Part shown: in pieces, positions 1-8,932 of the stretch
Layout of the letters: every line of letters begins with the position of its first letter
Position numbering within the stretch: the first letter of the stretch is position 1
Source of the DNA: Oscillospiraceae bacterium
GTDB taxonomy: Bacteria; Bacillota; Clostridia; Oscillospirales; Ruminococcaceae
DNA length: 64,000 nucleotides
Direction: 5' to 3'
Assembly (NCBI GenBank): GCA_017415165.1
Contig: JAFQIY010000041.1
Coordinates: forward strand, 226,051 to 290,050
The notes under the pieces: generated by a model
The model's database searches: none
The model's input: the letters and a program-made list of their open reading frames with translations, nothing else
What the model was told of the DNA's origin: nothing
Program-made: the position numbers and the translations under genes

Positions 1-3
1 ATT

Positions 4-2643
4 ATGGCAAAGGAAAAGAAAGCTCCCGTTGCAGAAGAAACAAAGGTTGACGCTGCTGCTATGATCAACACCCTCGTTGCTAACGCAAAAATCGCTCTTG
101 AAGAATATATGAAGCTCGATCAGGAACAGGTTGACAAGATTACTGAGGCTATGGCTCTTGCAGGTCTTTCCGCTCAGATGGAGCTTGCCAAGATGGCTGT
201 TGAAGAAACAGGCAGAGGTATTTTTGAAGATAAGGTTACTAAAAACATCTTCTCCACTGAATACATCTGGCACTCTATCAAGCACGAAAAGACTGTTGGC
301 ATTATTGAGGACAACGTTGATGAAAGCTATATGGAAATTGCTGAGCCTGTTGGTATTGTATGCGGTGTTACACCAACTACAAACCCGACTTCCACAACAA
401 TGTTCAAGTCCATAATTTGTGCTAAGACAAGAAATCCTATCATTTTCGGTTTCCACCCATCTGCACAGGAATGCTCCAAGAAGGCTGCTATGATTGTTCG
501 TGACGCTGCTGTAAAGGCAGGTGCTCCTGAACACTGTGTACAGTGGATTGAATATCCTTCCGTTGAAGCTACAGGTCTGCTTATGAACCACCCTGATGTT
601 GCTACAATCCTTGCAACAGGCGGTCCAGGTATGGTTAAGGCTGCTTACTCCGCAGGTAAGCCTGCTCTCGGTGTTGGTCCGGGTAACACACCTTGCTACA
701 TTGAAAAGTCCGCTAATCTCAAGCAGGCTGTTCACGACCTTATCCTTTCCAAGTCCTTCGACAATGGTATGATTTGTGCATCCGAACAGGCTGCAATCAT
801 TGATGATGAGGTTTACGATGAAGCCGTTGGCTTTATGAAATATCACGGCTGTTACTTTGCAAAGCCTGAAGAAATCCAGAAAATTCAGGACGTTGTAATT
901 GATGTAAAGAAGATGGCTGTTCAGCCTTGGGTTGTTGGTCAGTATCCTTGGCAGATTGCTGAAAAGGCCGGTATTACAATCCCTAAGGAAACTAAGGTAC
1001 TCTGTGTTGAAATTCCTGACACAGACGCTGAAAAGTATCCGCTTGCTCTTGAAAAGCTCTCCCCTGTTCTTGCAGTTGTAAAGGCTCAGGACAGCGAAGA
1101 AGCATTTGAAATGTGTGAAAGAATGCTCCTTCACGGTGCAGGTCACACTGCTGTTGTTCACTCTTCCGACAACGGTATTATTGAAAAGTACGGCGAGGTT
1201 ATGAAGGCAAGCCGTATCGTAGTTAACTCCCCTGCTTCCTTCGGTGCTATCGGTGATGTTTACAACTCTATGGCTCCGTCCCTTACACTCGGCTGTGGTT
1301 CTTACGGTAAGAACTCTGTTTCTGAAAACGTTACTGCAAAGAACCTTGTAAACAGAAAGAAGGTTGCAAAGAGGAGAGTTAATATGCAGTGGTTTAAGGT
1401 TCCCGAAAAGATTTATTTTGAAGCAGGCTCTGTTCAGTACCTTGCAAAGATGCCTGAAATTCACAGAGCTATGATTGTTGCTGACCCAGGTATGGTTCAG
1501 TTCGGCTACGTTGACAGAGTTATTTACCAGCTCAACAAGAACGCTAATATGCCTGTTATTGAAATTTTCAGCGACGTTGAGCCTGACCCTGACCTTACAA
1601 CTGTAAGAAAGGGCGCTGCTCTTATGAACTCCTTCCAGCCTGACGTTGTAATCGCTCTCGGCGGCGGTTCTGCAATGGATGCTGCAAAGGCAATGTGGCT
1701 GTTCTACGAAAATCCTGATGCTGACTTCGTTGGTATGTCCCAGAAGTTTATGGACATCCGTAAGAGAGTTTACAAGTTCCCTAAGCTTGGCAAGAAGGCT
1801 AAGATGGTTGCTATTCCTACAACATCGGGTACAGGCTCTGAGGTTACTTCTTTTGCAGTAATTTCCGACCGTACAAAGAATATGAAGTACCCACTCGCTG
1901 ACTACGAGCTTACACCTGACGTAGCTATCGTTGACCCAGAGTTCGTTTACACTGTCCCAAAAGCTTCCACAGCTTTCACAGGTCTTGACGTTCTCACTCA
2001 CGCTATCGAAGCTTACGTTTCTATCCTTGCCAACGACTTTACAGACGCACTTGCACTTCAGGCAATCAAGCTTGTCTTCAAGTATCTCCCTGACTCCTAC
2101 AAGACTGCTGACCCGACTGCAAGAGAGAAAATGCACAACGCTTCCTGTATCGCAGGTATGGCATTCACAAATGCATTCCTCGGCATCAACCACTCCCTTG
2201 CTCACAAGCTTGGCGGTGAGTTCCACATTCCGCACGGTCTTGCTAACGCTTACCTGCTCCCACACGTTATTGAGTACAACGGTGTAACAACACCTACAAA
2301 GTTTGCTGCTTGGCCTAAGTATGACCACTACGTTGCACCTGAGCGTTATGCTGAAATTGCTAAGATGATGGGCTTTGCTCCACAGACTGCAACTAACGAA
2401 GAAGGCGTAAAGGCACTTGCTGACGCTGTAAGAAAGCTTATGACAGAGGTTGGTATTCCGCTCTCCATCAAGGAAGCTGGCGAAAAGGATGCTCGCTCCT
2501 ACATTGACCCTGCTAAGTATGAGGGTGTACTTGAAACACTTGCTTACAGAGCATTTGATGACCAGTGCACAACTGCTAACCCAAGACTTCCAAGAATTGA
2601 AGAGCTTAAGGCGCTTTATATGAAGGCTTACTACGGTGAGTAA
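4..2643 (+). CDS. adhE: Bifunctional acetaldehyde-CoA / alcohol dehydrogenase AdhE
   Basis: Two-step reduction of acetyl-CoA to acetaldehyde and then ethanol, regenerating two NAD+ in fermentation; cytoplasmic, normally assembled into spirosome filaments. Residues about 20-440 form the CoA-acylating aldehyde dehydrogenase with the catalytic cysteine C258 in NGMICASEQ. Residues about 460-870 form the iron alcohol dehydrogenase with GGGSAMD near 553-559 and iron ligands D662, H666, H730 and H744, spaced as in E. coli AdhE. At 879 aa it is full length. The start ATG lies three bases inside the window, so its Shine-Dalgarno and promoter cannot be seen. A strong terminator follows, so it is probably transcribed alone. 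Confidence 0.98.
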   Translation: MAKEKKAPVAEETKVDAAAMINTLVANAKIALEEYMKLDQEQVDKITEAMALAGLSAQMELAKMAVEETGRGIFEDKVTKNIFSTEYIWHSIKHEKTVGIIEDNVDESYMEIAEPVGIVCGVTPTTNPTSTTMFKSIICAKTRNPIIFGFHPSAQECSKKAAMIVRDAAVKAGAPEHCVQWIEYPSVEATGLLMNHPDVATILATGGPGMVKAAYSAGKPALGVGPGNTPCYIEKSANLKQAVHDLILSKSFDNGMICASEQAAIIDDEVYDEAVGFMKYHGCYFAKPEEIQKIQDVVIDVKKMAVQPWVVGQYPWQIAEKAGITIPKETKVLCVEIPDTDAEKYPLALEKLSPVLAVVKAQDSEEAFEMCERMLLHGAGHTAVVHSSDNGIIEKYGEVMKASRIVVNSPASFGAIGDVYNSMAPSLTLGCGSYGKNSVSENVTAKNLVNRKKVAKRRVNMQWFKVPEKIYFEAGSVQYLAKMPEIHRAMIVADPGMVQFGYVDRVIYQLNKNANMPVIEIFSDVEPDPDLTTVRKGAALMNSFQPDVVIALGGGSAMDAAKAMWLFYENPDADFVGMSQKFMDIRKRVYKFPKLGKKAKMVAIPTTSGTGSEVTSFAVISDRTKNMKYPLADYELTPDVAIVDPEFVYTVPKASTAFTGLDVLTHAIEAYVSILANDFTDALALQAIKLVFKYLPDSYKTADPTAREKMHNASCIAGMAFTNAFLGINHSLAHKLGGEFHIPHGLANAYLLPHVIEYNGVTTPTKFAAWPKYDHYVAPERYAEIAKMMGFAPQTATNEEGVKALADAVRKLMTEVGIPLSIKEAGEKDARSYIDPAKYEGVLETLAYRAFDDQCTTANPRLPRIEELKALYMKAYYGE

Positions 2644-2663
2644 TTTATTGTAATAATTGAAAT

Positions 2664-2697
2664 GTCCGCTATCGATTGGGATAGCGGACGTTTTTTA
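2664..2697 (+). terminator. Rho-independent terminator of adhE
   Basis: GTCCGCTATC (2664-2673) pairs perfectly with GATAGCGGAC (2680-2689) across a 6-nt loop and is followed by a T6 run. It lies 20 bases after the adhE stop. Confidence 0.93.
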
Positions 2698-2705
2698 TTC
2701 TATAA

Positions 2706-3227
2706 TTATTTGTTATTACAAAGCTGACAACCAAAACGGCTAAGAAAGGTATTATGCTTGTTACAGCGTGGAAAGCCGCATTTAACAGGTTCATCGTCTT
2801 GCTTATAACTTATCCATTCTGTTAGTTTTTCACTAATAACATCGTCCTCAGTCATTCGTTTTATTAAAATCTTATAATCATTCAATGCTTCAAAAAGCCA
2901 TTCCTCGTTAGGTTCATAGTCAAGCTTATCCCAATCGGTTTTGTTTTTGGCTGCCTCAATAACATTTATGATAAACTGCTTGTCTTTATCAAATCTTTCC
3001 TTATGCCAAGGCATATCCACTATATCAAAATCCACTGAATTTCCAACCATTCGCTGGTCATTTTCCGCAAGCCATACTATAAGCTGTTTTTCTTCTTCAG
3101 CTTCGGCAAGCTTTGACCCTGCCAGAACAAGAACATTTATAAAAACATCGGTTAAACCGTTGGACATTGAAATAAATTTCTCATCCTGATTGTGATTTTT
3201 ATTATCAAAAAAAATGAAATTACTCAT
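2706..3227 (-). CDS. Hypothetical protein with C-terminal zinc-binding-like cysteines
   Basis: Family not recognised. About 173 aa, acidic and mostly helical, no signal peptide or membrane segment. The last 25 residues hold four cysteines as C-x4-C then C-x2-C plus a histidine, a likely small zinc knuckle. I chose the ATG at 3227 because AAGGAGA sits seven bases upstream; an in-frame ATG nine codons earlier has no such site. It stands alone, convergent with adhE and divergent from the phosphatase operon. Without a homologue no function can be given. Confidence 0.7.
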   Translation of the reverse strand: MSNFIFFDNKNHNQDEKFISMSNGLTDVFINVLVLAGSKLAEAEEEKQLIVWLAENDQRMVGNSVDFDIVDMPWHKERFDKDKQFIINVIEAAKNKTDWDKLDYEPNEEWLFEALNDYKILIKRMTEDDVISEKLTEWISYKQDDEPVKCGFPRCNKHNTFLSRFGCQLCNNK

Positions 3228-3344
3228 TATATTTCTCCTTACATATAAATCCAAGAATATCTGCTACACAAGTGGTATTTTCTGCTAAAATTATAACAAC
3301 AAATCCTGTATATTTCAAGTGATTAAGATAAATTTGTGAAATTG

Positions 3345-3374
3345 TTGACCTGTGTCAATATTGTGTGGTATAAT
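3345..3374 (+). promoter_or_regulatory. SigA-type promoter of the phosphatase-TrmO operon
   Basis: TTGACC (3345-3350), 18-nt spacer, TATAAT (3369-3374) with an extended TGG just upstream of the -10. It lies 28 bases before the first gene. No other promoter or terminator is evident up to 8271, so it probably drives all five genes. Confidence 0.85.
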
Positions 3375-3402
3375 TTTTATATATTACTTACGGAGGTACG
3401 CT

Positions 3403-3978
3403 ATGACCACGATTTATTTTGTACGGCACGCAAAGCCTGATAAAACTATACACGATGACCGCACGCGTCCTCTTACTGCGGAGGGGCTTGCTGACTCGGA
3501 AAGGGTTACGGAATTGCTGAAGGACAGGGGCATTGACCTGCTTATGTCCAGTCCGTACAAGCGGAGTATGGACACAATCGGCGGACTTGCTGAGGTGCTT
3601 GGAATGGAGATTGTTACGGACTATGATTTCCGTGAGCGTGAGGCTGGCGGCTGGCACGGTGACAATTTTCTGCAATACATTGAGGCACAATGGGCGGACT
3701 TCAACTATCATATTATGGACGGTGAATGTCTTGCTTCAGTGCAGGAGAGAAATATCCGTGCGCTGAAAAAGGTGCTTGCCAAGCACGAGGGCAAGACGGT
3801 TGTTATCGGCACACATGGCACGGCTTTAAGCACGATTATCAATTTTTACAAGCCTGAATATAATTTTAACAGCTTTATGCGGATACTGAATTTTATGCCG
3901 TATGTGGTGAAGATGGAATTTGAGGGTGAAAGGTTTATTGGTATGAGCGAGGAGCTTATTGTAGAAAAGATTTGGTAA
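3403..3978 (+). CDS. Histidine phosphatase family protein (phosphoglycerate mutase superfamily)
   Basis: A 191-aa cytoplasmic phosphatase of the RHG/RHA branch. The phosphorylated histidine is H9 in VRHAKPD (R8-H9-A10); the family's second arginine is in SSPYKRSMDT, the acid residue in the REREAGG stretch, and the second catalytic histidine in IGTHGTAL. Substrate is not predictable; relatives act on phosphosugars, phosphoserine or nucleotides. The start at 3403 is fixed by CGGAGG seven bases upstream. First gene of the operon that continues with an unknown protein, a NUDIX hydrolase, the GTPase-nuclease fusion and TrmO. Confidence 0.9.
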   Translation: MTTIYFVRHAKPDKTIHDDRTRPLTAEGLADSERVTELLKDRGIDLLMSSPYKRSMDTIGGLAEVLGMEIVTDYDFREREAGGWHGDNFLQYIEAQWADFNYHIMDGECLASVQERNIRALKKVLAKHEGKTVVIGTHGTALSTIINFYKPEYNFNSFMRILNFMPYVVKMEFEGERFIGMSEELIVEKIW

Positions 3979-3990
3979 GTGAGGGATACA

Positions 3991-4545
3991 ATGGACAGAA
4001 ACACATTAATTAACACTTTAAACAAAATAGCAATATCAAAAAGCTGTGCAGGCTTTTATTTCAGCTTTGATAATTACTCTTACAATCTTATTCCGCTGAA
4101 AGTCAGCAACAAACTTCTGCTTGCTGCACACGATTATGATTTTCTCATCAACGGATATAAAATTGCTCGTCTTAAACACATTGAAAAGGTTGATGACAAA
4201 AGTGGGAAATACAACGAAATTCTTGAACTTGAAGGAATTAACAAAGGTATCGATGTACCTGAAATAAGCATTGAAAATATGCGGTCGGTATGCAAACATT
4301 TTCTTGATAAACAACAATATATTTCACTTGAATTTGAGAGCAAAAACTACGAATGGAATTTTGCAATCGGTAAGATTGTAAAGCTTACTGACAAGCACAT
4401 TTATTTTACACATTTTGACAGTATGGGCAATTGGAAAAAGAAATTGCTGAAAATAAAATATTCTGATATTTTCATTATTCATTTCTGTGACAGGTACACA
4501 GAAACTTTTTCAAAGCACGTTACACCACTTGAAGCAAAGGAGTAA
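3991..4545 (+). CDS. Hypothetical beta-rich protein
   Basis: 184 aa, no signal or membrane segment, not recognised as a named family. The pattern of alternating hydrophobic residues suggests two similar small beta-barrel units: one around INGYKIARLKHIEKVD, the other around IGKIVKLTDKHIYFTHFD, joined by a helix. The ATG at 3991 is preferred because GAGGG lies five bases upstream; a GTG at 3979 directly after the previous stop is the alternative. Spacing is 12 bases to the phosphatase and 4 to the NUDIX gene, so it is co-translated with housekeeping hydrolases. Confidence 0.8.
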   Translation: MDRNTLINTLNKIAISKSCAGFYFSFDNYSYNLIPLKVSNKLLLAAHDYDFLINGYKIARLKHIEKVDDKSGKYNEILELEGINKGIDVPEISIENMRSVCKHFLDKQQYISLEFESKNYEWNFAIGKIVKLTDKHIYFTHFDSMGNWKKKLLKIKYSDIFIIHFCDRYTETFSKHVTPLEAKE

Positions 4546-4549
4546 TTCT

Positions 4550-5041
4550 ATGCCTGAAATATGGGATTTATATGATAGCAATAAGCAGAAAACAGGTGAA
4601 GTTATTGAACGTGAACGGGTACACGAAATTCCAGAGGGGCTTTATCATCTTGCGGTTGATATATGGGTCAAGACATCTGACGGGCGGTATCTTATCACAC
4701 AGAGAAGTGAAAAGAAGCCGAGTTACCCTCTTTACTGGGAATGCACAGGCGGTGCGGTTGTAAGCGGTGAGGAAAGTATTGATGGTGCTGTTCGTGAACT
4801 TGCTGAGGAAACAGGACTTCGTGCTGAAAAGGCTGATTTGAAGCTTGTGAACACAGTTGTTTACTCCAATTACATTATGGACGTTTATCTTTACGAGCGT
4901 GATGTGGATATGTCGGAAGTGGTTTTGCAGGAGGACGAGGTTTGCGGTGCAAAGCTTGCAACGGAGGCTGAAATTCTTGCTATGATTGAAAATGATGAGT
5001 TTGTGGAGCGTGTATGGAAACGCTTTGCAGAGGTAAAATAA
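4550..5041 (+). CDS. NUDIX hydrolase
   Basis: 163-aa hydrolase of nucleoside diphosphates linked to another moiety. The complete Nudix box Gx5Ex7REUxEExGU is visible: G68, E74, R82-E83-L84, E86-E87, G89-L90; the glutamates coordinate the divalent metal. The N-terminus (WDLYDSNKQKTG, then ERERVHEIPEGLYH) resembles the YfcD / isopentenyl-diphosphate-isomerase-like Nudix branch. Start chosen at 4550 with AAAGGAG overlapping the previous stop region; starting earlier would overlap the upstream gene by more than 50 bases. Substrate unknown. Confidence 0.92.
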   Translation: MPEIWDLYDSNKQKTGEVIERERVHEIPEGLYHLAVDIWVKTSDGRYLITQRSEKKPSYPLYWECTGGAVVSGEESIDGAVRELAEETGLRAEKADLKLVNTVVYSNYIMDVYLYERDVDMSEVVLQEDEVCGAKLATEAEILAMIENDEFVERVWKRFAEVK

Positions 5042-5060
5042 ACAGGATTGGAACGATAAA

Positions 5061-7598
5061 ATGAAACGATTGGTAATCGGTATGATAGCCCACGTTGACT
5101 CGGGCAAGACGACTCTTTCGGAGGCTATGCTTTACTCGGCGGGGGAAATCCGCAAGCTTGGCAGGGTTGACCACGGTGACGCGTTTCTTGACACTCATTC
5201 GATTGAGCGAAGCCGTGGTATTACTGTTTTTTCAAAGCAGGCTGTTATGCGGTACGGTGACTGCGACATTACCTTGCTTGACACGCCGGGACACGCTGAT
5301 TTTTCTGCGGAAACTGAACGTGCTTTGCAGGCACTTGATTATGCGGTGCTTGTTATCAGCGGCACGGACGGCGTACAGAGTCACACGGAAACGCTGTGGC
5401 GATTGCTGACGAGATACAGGATACCTGCGTTTATTTTTGTGAACAAGATGGATATTTCCTCATATGAGCCGTCTGTGCTTATGGGTGGATTGTGCAATCG
5501 GTTGGACAGCGGTTGTATTGACTTTTCGGCAAGCCGTGACCGTGACGCATTTTACGAAGAAGCGGCGATGTGTGATGAAAGGCTTATGGAGGAGTTTCTT
5601 GAAAGCGGTGAGATTTCTCCCGAAAGCTTACGCAGGGCGATTGATGAACGAAAGATATTCCCCTGCTTTTTCGGTTCGGCACTGAAAATGAGCGGCATTG
5701 AGGAATTTCTCAAAGGCTTGGATTTTTACGCTGTACAGAAAGAATATCCTGCTGAATTTGGTGCAAGGGTGTTCAAGATTACCGAGGAACAGAATGTGCG
5801 TCTTACTCATATAAAGATTACGGGCGGAAGTCTGAAGGTACGCTCGGTTATCGGCGAGGAAAAGATAAATCAGATACGAATTTACTCGGGCACGAAATTT
5901 CAAGCTGTTGACGAGGTATTTGCAGGTGCGGTATGTGCGATTACGGGACTTGCTCACAGCTATTCGGGACAGGGTCTGGGTGCGGAAAGCAATGCTGACA
6001 CTCCCCTGCTTGAGCCTGTGCTGACCTACAAGTTAATTCTTCCGCCGAAAACGGATTTGCACACGGCGCTCACGCAGATGCGCAAGCTTGAAGAAGAAGA
6101 CCCGCAGCTTCACGTTGTATGGAATGAGCAGGCTCAGAAAATTCACGTTCAGCTTATGGGGGAAATTCAGCTGGAAATTCTGAAAACGGTTATTGCTGAG
6201 CGTTTCGGATATGAAGCGGAATTCGGCACGGGAAGCATTGTTTACAAGGAAACTATTTCCGACACGGTTGAAGGTGTGGGGCACTATGAGCCTTTGCGCC
6301 ATTATGCGGAGGTGCACCTTTTACTTGAACCTGCTGAAAGGGGCAGCGGCTTGCATTTTGCAAGTGATTGTCACGTTGATGACCTTGACCGCAACTGGCA
6401 GAGGTTAATTCTTACGCATCTTGAAGAAAAAACACACGTTGGCGTGCTGACGGGCTCGCCTATTACGGATATGAAAATCACGCTTATTGCAGGACGTGCA
6501 CACCTTAAACACACGGAGGGCGGCGACTTCCGTCAGGCGACTTACCGTGCTGTACGTCAGGGGTTACGCTCGGCAAAAAGCGTGCTTTTAGAGCCTTGGT
6601 ACAACTTCACGCTGGAAGTTCCGTCAGAGTCGGTTGGACGTGCTTTGTCCGATATGCAGAGGTTATCTGCGGAATTTGAGCCGCCCGAAACGCTGGGCGA
6701 AACGGCTGTAATAACCGGAAGTGCACCCGTTTCGGAGATGCAGAATTACCGAAGCGAGGTTATAAGCTACACCCACGGCAAGGGACGCATAAGCCTTATT
6801 CTGAAAGGGTATTTCCCTTGTCACAATGCTGAAAAGGTTGTTGAAGAAATCGGATACGACTGCGATGGTGACCTTGAAAACACGGCGGACAGCGTGTTCT
6901 GCTCGCACGGTGCGGGATTTGTTGTAAAGTGGGACGAAGTACCGTCACACGCTCACATAAGCGGACGGAAGGAGCGTACCGAAAGTGCTGACGAGGAAAT
7001 TACTGTTCAGCAGGTAAGCAGTTACCGTGCGAGAATTGCCGAGGACAAGGAGCTTATGGAAATTTTCGAGCGTACCTACGGCAAGATAAAACGTGATGAG
7101 CGGCACGCTATGCACACGGAAAAGCATATTCCCCAAGCAAAGCCGCACAAGGCTAAGCCTTTGCCGACGGGTCCCGAATATCTGCTTGTTGACGGGTACA
7201 ATATTATTTTTGCGTGGGAGGACTTGAACAAGCTGGCAAAGGAAAACCTTGACCTTGCGAGAACCACGCTGATAAACCGTTTGTGCAACTATCAGGGCTT
7301 CAAACAGAATAATGTTATCGTTGTTTTTGATGCGTACAGGGTTTCGGGGCATCATCGTGAGGTTGAACAGCATCACAACGTAAGCGTTGTTTACACGAAG
7401 GAGTCGGAGACGGCTGACTCTTACATTGAAAAGGTTACGCACGAACTCAGCAAGTCCCATCGTGTTCGTGTTGCCACTTCTGACGGCACGGAGCAGATTA
7501 TCATTCTCGGCAATGGTGCGTTCCGTGTTTCGGCGGCAGAATTTGAGGACGAAGTCAAGCGTGTTGAGGCGGCTATAAGGGAGATTATAAGCCAATGA
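5061..7598 (+). CDS. TetM-like translation GTPase fused to a YacP/Rae1-like NYN ribonuclease domain
   Basis: 845 aa. Residues 1 to about 650 match the EF-G-like ribosomal-protection family (TetM/TetO): P-loop AHVDSGKTT (10-18), switch I RGIT (52-55), DTPGH (74-78), NKMD (128-131), followed by the beta-barrel and EF-G III-V-like domains. After a basic, proline-containing linker (about 660-705) comes a YacP-type NYN/PIN-like domain (706-845): VDGYN with D711 and N714, VVFDAYR with D757, ETADSYIE with D786, TSDGTEQ with D808, the acidic set expected of the nuclease fold. Bacillus subtilis YacP (Rae1) cuts mRNA in the ribosomal A site; TetM proteins bind that site. The tetracycline-displacing SPVS loop of TetM is replaced by AHLKHTEGGDF, so resistance is doubtful. 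TrmO follows with an ATGA overlap. Confidence 0.93.
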   Translation: MKRLVIGMIAHVDSGKTTLSEAMLYSAGEIRKLGRVDHGDAFLDTHSIERSRGITVFSKQAVMRYGDCDITLLDTPGHADFSAETERALQALDYAVLVISGTDGVQSHTETLWRLLTRYRIPAFIFVNKMDISSYEPSVLMGGLCNRLDSGCIDFSASRDRDAFYEEAAMCDERLMEEFLESGEISPESLRRAIDERKIFPCFFGSALKMSGIEEFLKGLDFYAVQKEYPAEFGARVFKITEEQNVRLTHIKITGGSLKVRSVIGEEKINQIRIYSGTKFQAVDEVFAGAVCAITGLAHSYSGQGLGAESNADTPLLEPVLTYKLILPPKTDLHTALTQMRKLEEEDPQLHVVWNEQAQKIHVQLMGEIQLEILKTVIAERFGYEAEFGTGSIVYKETISDTVEGVGHYEPLRHYAEVHLLLEPAERGSGLHFASDCHVDDLDRNWQRLILTHLEEKTHVGVLTGSPITDMKITLIAGRAHLKHTEGGDFRQATYRAVRQGLRSAKSVLLEPWYNFTLEVPSESVGRALSDMQRLSAEFEPPETLGETAVITGSAPVSEMQNYRSEVISYTHGKGRISLILKGYFPCHNAEKVVEEIGYDCDGDLENTADSVFCSHGAGFVVKWDEVPSHAHISGRKERTESADEEITVQQVSSYRARIAEDKELMEIFERTYGKIKRDERHAMHTEKHIPQAKPHKAKPLPTGPEYLLVDGYNIIFAWEDLNKLAKENLDLARTTLINRLCNYQGFKQNNVIVVFDAYRVSGHHREVEQHHNVSVVYTKESETADSYIEKVTHELSKSHRVRVATSDGTEQIIILGNGAFRVSAAEFEDEVKRVEAAIREIISQ

Positions 7599-8272
7599 GA
7601 GAGATGAAAACTATTGCACACATAAGAAGTCCGTTTACGGAGAAATTCGGTATCCCACGTCAGAGCGGATTGACGTCGCTTTGCTCGGAGATTGTTTTTG
7701 AGCCTGAGTATCGGGTTGTTGAGGCTTTCCGTGGGCTGGAGGGTTACTCTCACTTATGGATTTTATGGGAATTTTCTGAGGCTGTGCAGGATGGCTGGTC
7801 TCCGACAGTACGTCCTCCCCGTCTTGGGGGCAACACTCGTATGGGTGTTTTTGCCACACGCTCACCTTATCGTCCCAATCCCATTGGTATGTCCTCGGTC
7901 AAGCTGGAGAGGATTGATTTGCACACGGCGGAAGGTCCCGTGCTGTATGTAAGCGGTGCGGATATTCTTGATGGCACGCCGATTTACGACATCAAGCCGT
8001 ATCTTGCTTACACAGACTCTCACCCTGAGGCGACGGGCGGTTTTGCATTACAGCAGAAAGAGGGCGTGCTGAAGGTGGACTTCCCTGCAGAGTTGCTGGG
8101 ACAAGTTCCTGCTAAGCTTCGGCAGGGACTGATTGAGATTTTGGCACAAGACCCTCGTCCGCAGTATCAGAACTCCCCTGAGCGTATTTATATGATGGCT
8201 TTCGGGGGATTTGATGTGCAGTTTCGGGTTGAGGGAGATTTGCTGACGGTTTGCGGAATTATAAAAAAATAA
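7595..8272 (+). CDS. trmO: tRNA (N6-threonylcarbamoyladenosine(37)-N6)-methyltransferase TrmO
   Basis: 225-aa SAM-dependent enzyme (UPF0066/TsaA family) that adds a methyl group to t6A37 in threonine tRNAs and improves decoding of ACY codons. Family signatures visible are RPNPIGMSSVKLE, GADILDGTPIYDIKPY and YTDSHPEA, in the expected order; length is typical of the form with a C-terminal extension. Its ATG overlaps the stop of the GTPase-nuclease gene (ATGA at 7595), with AAGGGAG 11 bases upstream, so translation is coupled to it. A second in-frame ATG at 7604 is possible. Ends in a shared terminator. Confidence 0.95.
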   Translation: MREMKTIAHIRSPFTEKFGIPRQSGLTSLCSEIVFEPEYRVVEAFRGLEGYSHLWILWEFSEAVQDGWSPTVRPPRLGGNTRMGVFATRSPYRPNPIGMSSVKLERIDLHTAEGPVLYVSGADILDGTPIYDIKPYLAYTDSHPEATGGFALQQKEGVLKVDFPAELLGQVPAKLRQGLIEILAQDPRPQYQNSPERIYMMAFGGFDVQFRVEGDLLTVCGIIKK

Positions 8273-8297
8273 GGGTATCCAAGTCGGATACCCTTTT
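8270..8297. terminator. Bidirectional terminator between trmO and pduL
   Basis: GGGTATCC and GGATACCC (8273-8292) pair around AAGTC. On the plus strand a T4 run follows; on the minus strand the stem is followed by TTATTTTTTTAT. It can end both convergent operons. Confidence 0.9.
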
Positions 8298-8312
8298 GCT
8301 ATGTAAATCAAA

Positions 8313-8891
8313 TTACATTCTGAAGATTTCGCCTTCGAGAGTTGGTGTAGCGGAGATAGCGTTTGCTTCGTCTGTATCAATGTGCATTGCACGAGCGAAG
8401 GATGGGGATACACGACATACTACGTCGCCGAGGATTGCCTTTCTTCCGTCTGTATCAACCTTTACATATACAACTTCCTTATCCTGAACGCCGAGTTCTT
8501 CTGCGTCAGCAGGTGTAAGGTGGATGTGTCTCTTAGCTACGATAACGCCTTCGCTGATTTCAACTTCGCCGCAAGGACCAACAAGCTTACAGCCTGCAGA
8601 ACCTGCTACGTCGCCGCTTTCACGGATTGGTGCGGAAAGACCGATGGAACGAGCGTCTGTTGCGGAAAGCTCAACCTGTGTTGCAGGACGAACAGGTCCG
8701 AGAATAGAAACGCCAGGGAGGGACTTCTTAGGACCAACAACTTCTACTCTTTCTTCGCAAGCATACTGACCGGGCTGGGAAAGGTCCTTCTTCTTTGTGA
8801 GAACAGCGTCCTTACCGAAGAGGATTTCGAGGTCAGCCTGTGAAACGTGAACGTGACGTGCGGAAGTTTCAACGATGAATGTTTTTGACAT
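8313..8891 (-). CDS. pduL: PduL-type phosphate acyltransferase
   Basis: 192-aa enzyme exchanging acyl-CoA and acyl phosphate (propanoyl or acetyl). Both halves of the PduL fold are visible: an N-terminal H13-x-H15 (ARHVHVS), the RHIHLTP motif with H122 and H124, and the HIDTDEAN signature near 170; these histidines bind zinc. There are no microcompartment genes nearby and the N-terminus is not extended like an encapsulation peptide, so it more likely serves as the housekeeping phosphotransacetylase for acetate formation, complementing AdhE. Acetate kinase is not in the window. Single gene with its own promoter; SD AAGGTAGG. Confidence 0.93.
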   Translation of the reverse strand: MSKTFIVETSARHVHVSQADLEILFGKDAVLTKKKDLSQPGQYACEERVEVVGPKKSLPGVSILGPVRPATQVELSATDARSIGLSAPIRESGDVAGSAGCKLVGPCGEVEISEGVIVAKRHIHLTPADAEELGVQDKEVVYVKVDTDGRKAILGDVVCRVSPSFARAMHIDTDEANAISATPTLEGEIFRM

Positions 8892-8932
8892 AGTTATTAC
8901 CTACCTTAAAAATATAATATTTGACATATTAT

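Noticed and set aside
5061-7598. Tetracycline resistance gene (TetM/TetO class)
   Set aside because: The GTPase half is of that family, but the drug-displacing loop is not conserved, a nuclease domain is attached and the gene is in a housekeeping operon without transfer signs.
8313-8891. Part of a propanediol microcompartment
   Set aside because: No shell proteins or diol dehydratase nearby; PduL is commonly used alone as a phosphotransacetylase.
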